Positions 7,174-7,656 of a stretch of 7,656 nucleotides of DNA are shown here, one piece after another. The stretch covers positions 31,459 through 39,114 of the forward strand of contig QHTY01000189.1 of NCBI GenBank assembly GCA_003220985.1. The letters run 5' to 3'. Both the position numbers and the translations under genes were made by a program. The notes beneath the pieces were generated by a model. The model ran no database searches and was not told the DNA's origin. It saw only the letters and a list, made by a program, of their open reading frames with translations. This DNA comes from Gemmatimonadota bacterium (GTDB lineage Bacteria > Gemmatimonadota > Gemmatimonadetes > Gemmatimonadales > GWC2-71-9). Every line of letters begins with the position of its first letter. Position 1 is the stretch's first letter.

Positions 7174-7656
7174 ATCCCAAGGCTCGGCAAGAGCTCGTCG
7201 GCATCGCGGCCCTGCTGGTGGGGTTTTTCCTCGGCCTGACGTTGTTGCCGGTGTCGTTGACGGGAAGCTGGGGACGCGCGATGGGCGCCGCGCTGTGGCA
7301 GGGGTTCGGCATCGGGGCGATCGTCGTGCCGATCCTCGGCGTCGGGTGGGCGCTCGCCGCGTTCGACCGGCTGGGCGCGCTCACCTGGGGCCGCGCGGCG
7401 GTGCTCGGCGCGGGCCTCATTCTCCTCGTTCCCTACGGGGTCGCCGTCGCGATCTCCCCCACCTTCCCGCCCGATTACGCGAACTGGACGCGCAGCGAGC
7501 GGCTGGTTGGCCTGTTCCCAGCGTTCCTCGCGACCGGCCTGGAAGGCGCCATCGGCACGGCGGGCGCAGTCCTCATCGGACTATTCGCGCTGTCGGCGCT
7601 TGGGATCTTCACGGTGGGGTGGCATCCGTTGACGCTTTTAAGACAACGCTCGAAAT
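7170..7656 (+). CDS. ftsK: Probable DNA translocase FtsK/SpoIIIE, N-terminal membrane domain (cut by window edge)
   Basis: An open frame from ATG 7170 runs 162 codons to the window end with no stop. It starts MNPKARQELVGIAALLVGFF and contains about four hydrophobic segments (near residues 9-29, 42-65, 74-96 and 125-150). A periplasmic-type loop (about 97-112, with FPPDYANW) lies between the third and fourth. The last segment is followed by the basic sequence HPLTLLRQRSK. This four-helix layout with a cytoplasmic start and a GWHPL exit resembles the 4TM anchor of FtsK/SpoIIIE, which places the translocase at the division septum for chromosome segregation. The motor domain is outside the window, so the call rests on topology and recalled family resemblance. 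It overlaps the comB homologue by four bases (ATGA) and so continues the operon. Another four-helix membrane protein is possible. Confidence 0.65.
   Translation, partial: MNPKARQELVGIAALLVGFFLGLTLLPVSLTGSWGRAMGAALWQGFGIGAIVVPILGVGWALAAFDRLGALTWGRAAVLGAGLILLVPYGVAVAISPTFPPDYANWTRSERLVGLFPAFLATGLEGAIGTAGAVLIGLFALSALGIFTVGWHPLTLLRQRSK

Overview
The window is GC-rich, densely packed chromosomal DNA from a free-living, Gram-negative-type bacterium. From memory, the tetratricopeptide protein, its promoter style and the gene order fit Gemmatimonadota or a related phylum. That assignment is an inference; nothing here proves it. I see no mobile element, CRISPR array, tRNA or rRNA.

Layout. At the left edge, on the minus strand, is the N-terminus of a membrane-anchored SurA/PpiD-like peptidyl-prolyl isomerase (1-238). 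A divergent intergenic region of about 160 bp (239-401) carries a good sigma70-type promoter facing right and a weaker one facing left. Everything to the right is on the plus strand and looks like one long transcription unit: a TPR protein (402-1920, split over two open frames), type II 3-dehydroquinase aroQ (1920-2363), an M24B Xaa-Pro peptidase (2338-3459), the biotin carrier protein accB (3486-3971), the twitching-motility ATPase pilT (3964-5124), biotin carboxylase accC (5124-6448, frameshifted), a ComB-type 2-phosphosulfolactate phosphatase homologue (6445-7173), and the start of an FtsK/SpoIIIE-like membrane domain (7170 to the edge). Neighbouring genes overlap by 1 to 26 bp, except for a 26-bp gap before accB. 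Shine-Dalgarno sequences are weak or absent at the overlaps, which suggests translational coupling.

How the genes relate. aroQ supplies the shikimate pathway. AccB and AccC form the biotin carboxylase half of acetyl-CoA carboxylase, which commits carbon to fatty acids. PilT powers type IV pilus retraction. FtsK would act in chromosome segregation at division. The aroQ-peptidase-accB-accC core is a widely seen housekeeping cluster. Here efp is missing from its usual place between the peptidase and accB, and pilT is placed between accB and accC.

Main oddities. Two genes are broken by three frame changes: two in the TPR gene and one in accC. All three shift the frame the same way, as if 3n+1 bases were missing. 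In accC the missing length can be estimated as 34 nt by comparison with the recalled E. coli AccC sequence. Because accC is normally essential, assembly or consensus errors, or mixed strains, are the likeliest cause. The accB linker is encoded by a C-rich near-heptameric tract that forms a canonical G-quadruplex motif on the opposite strand. I did not find a convincing new biological system; the window is mostly housekeeping genes in an unusual order.
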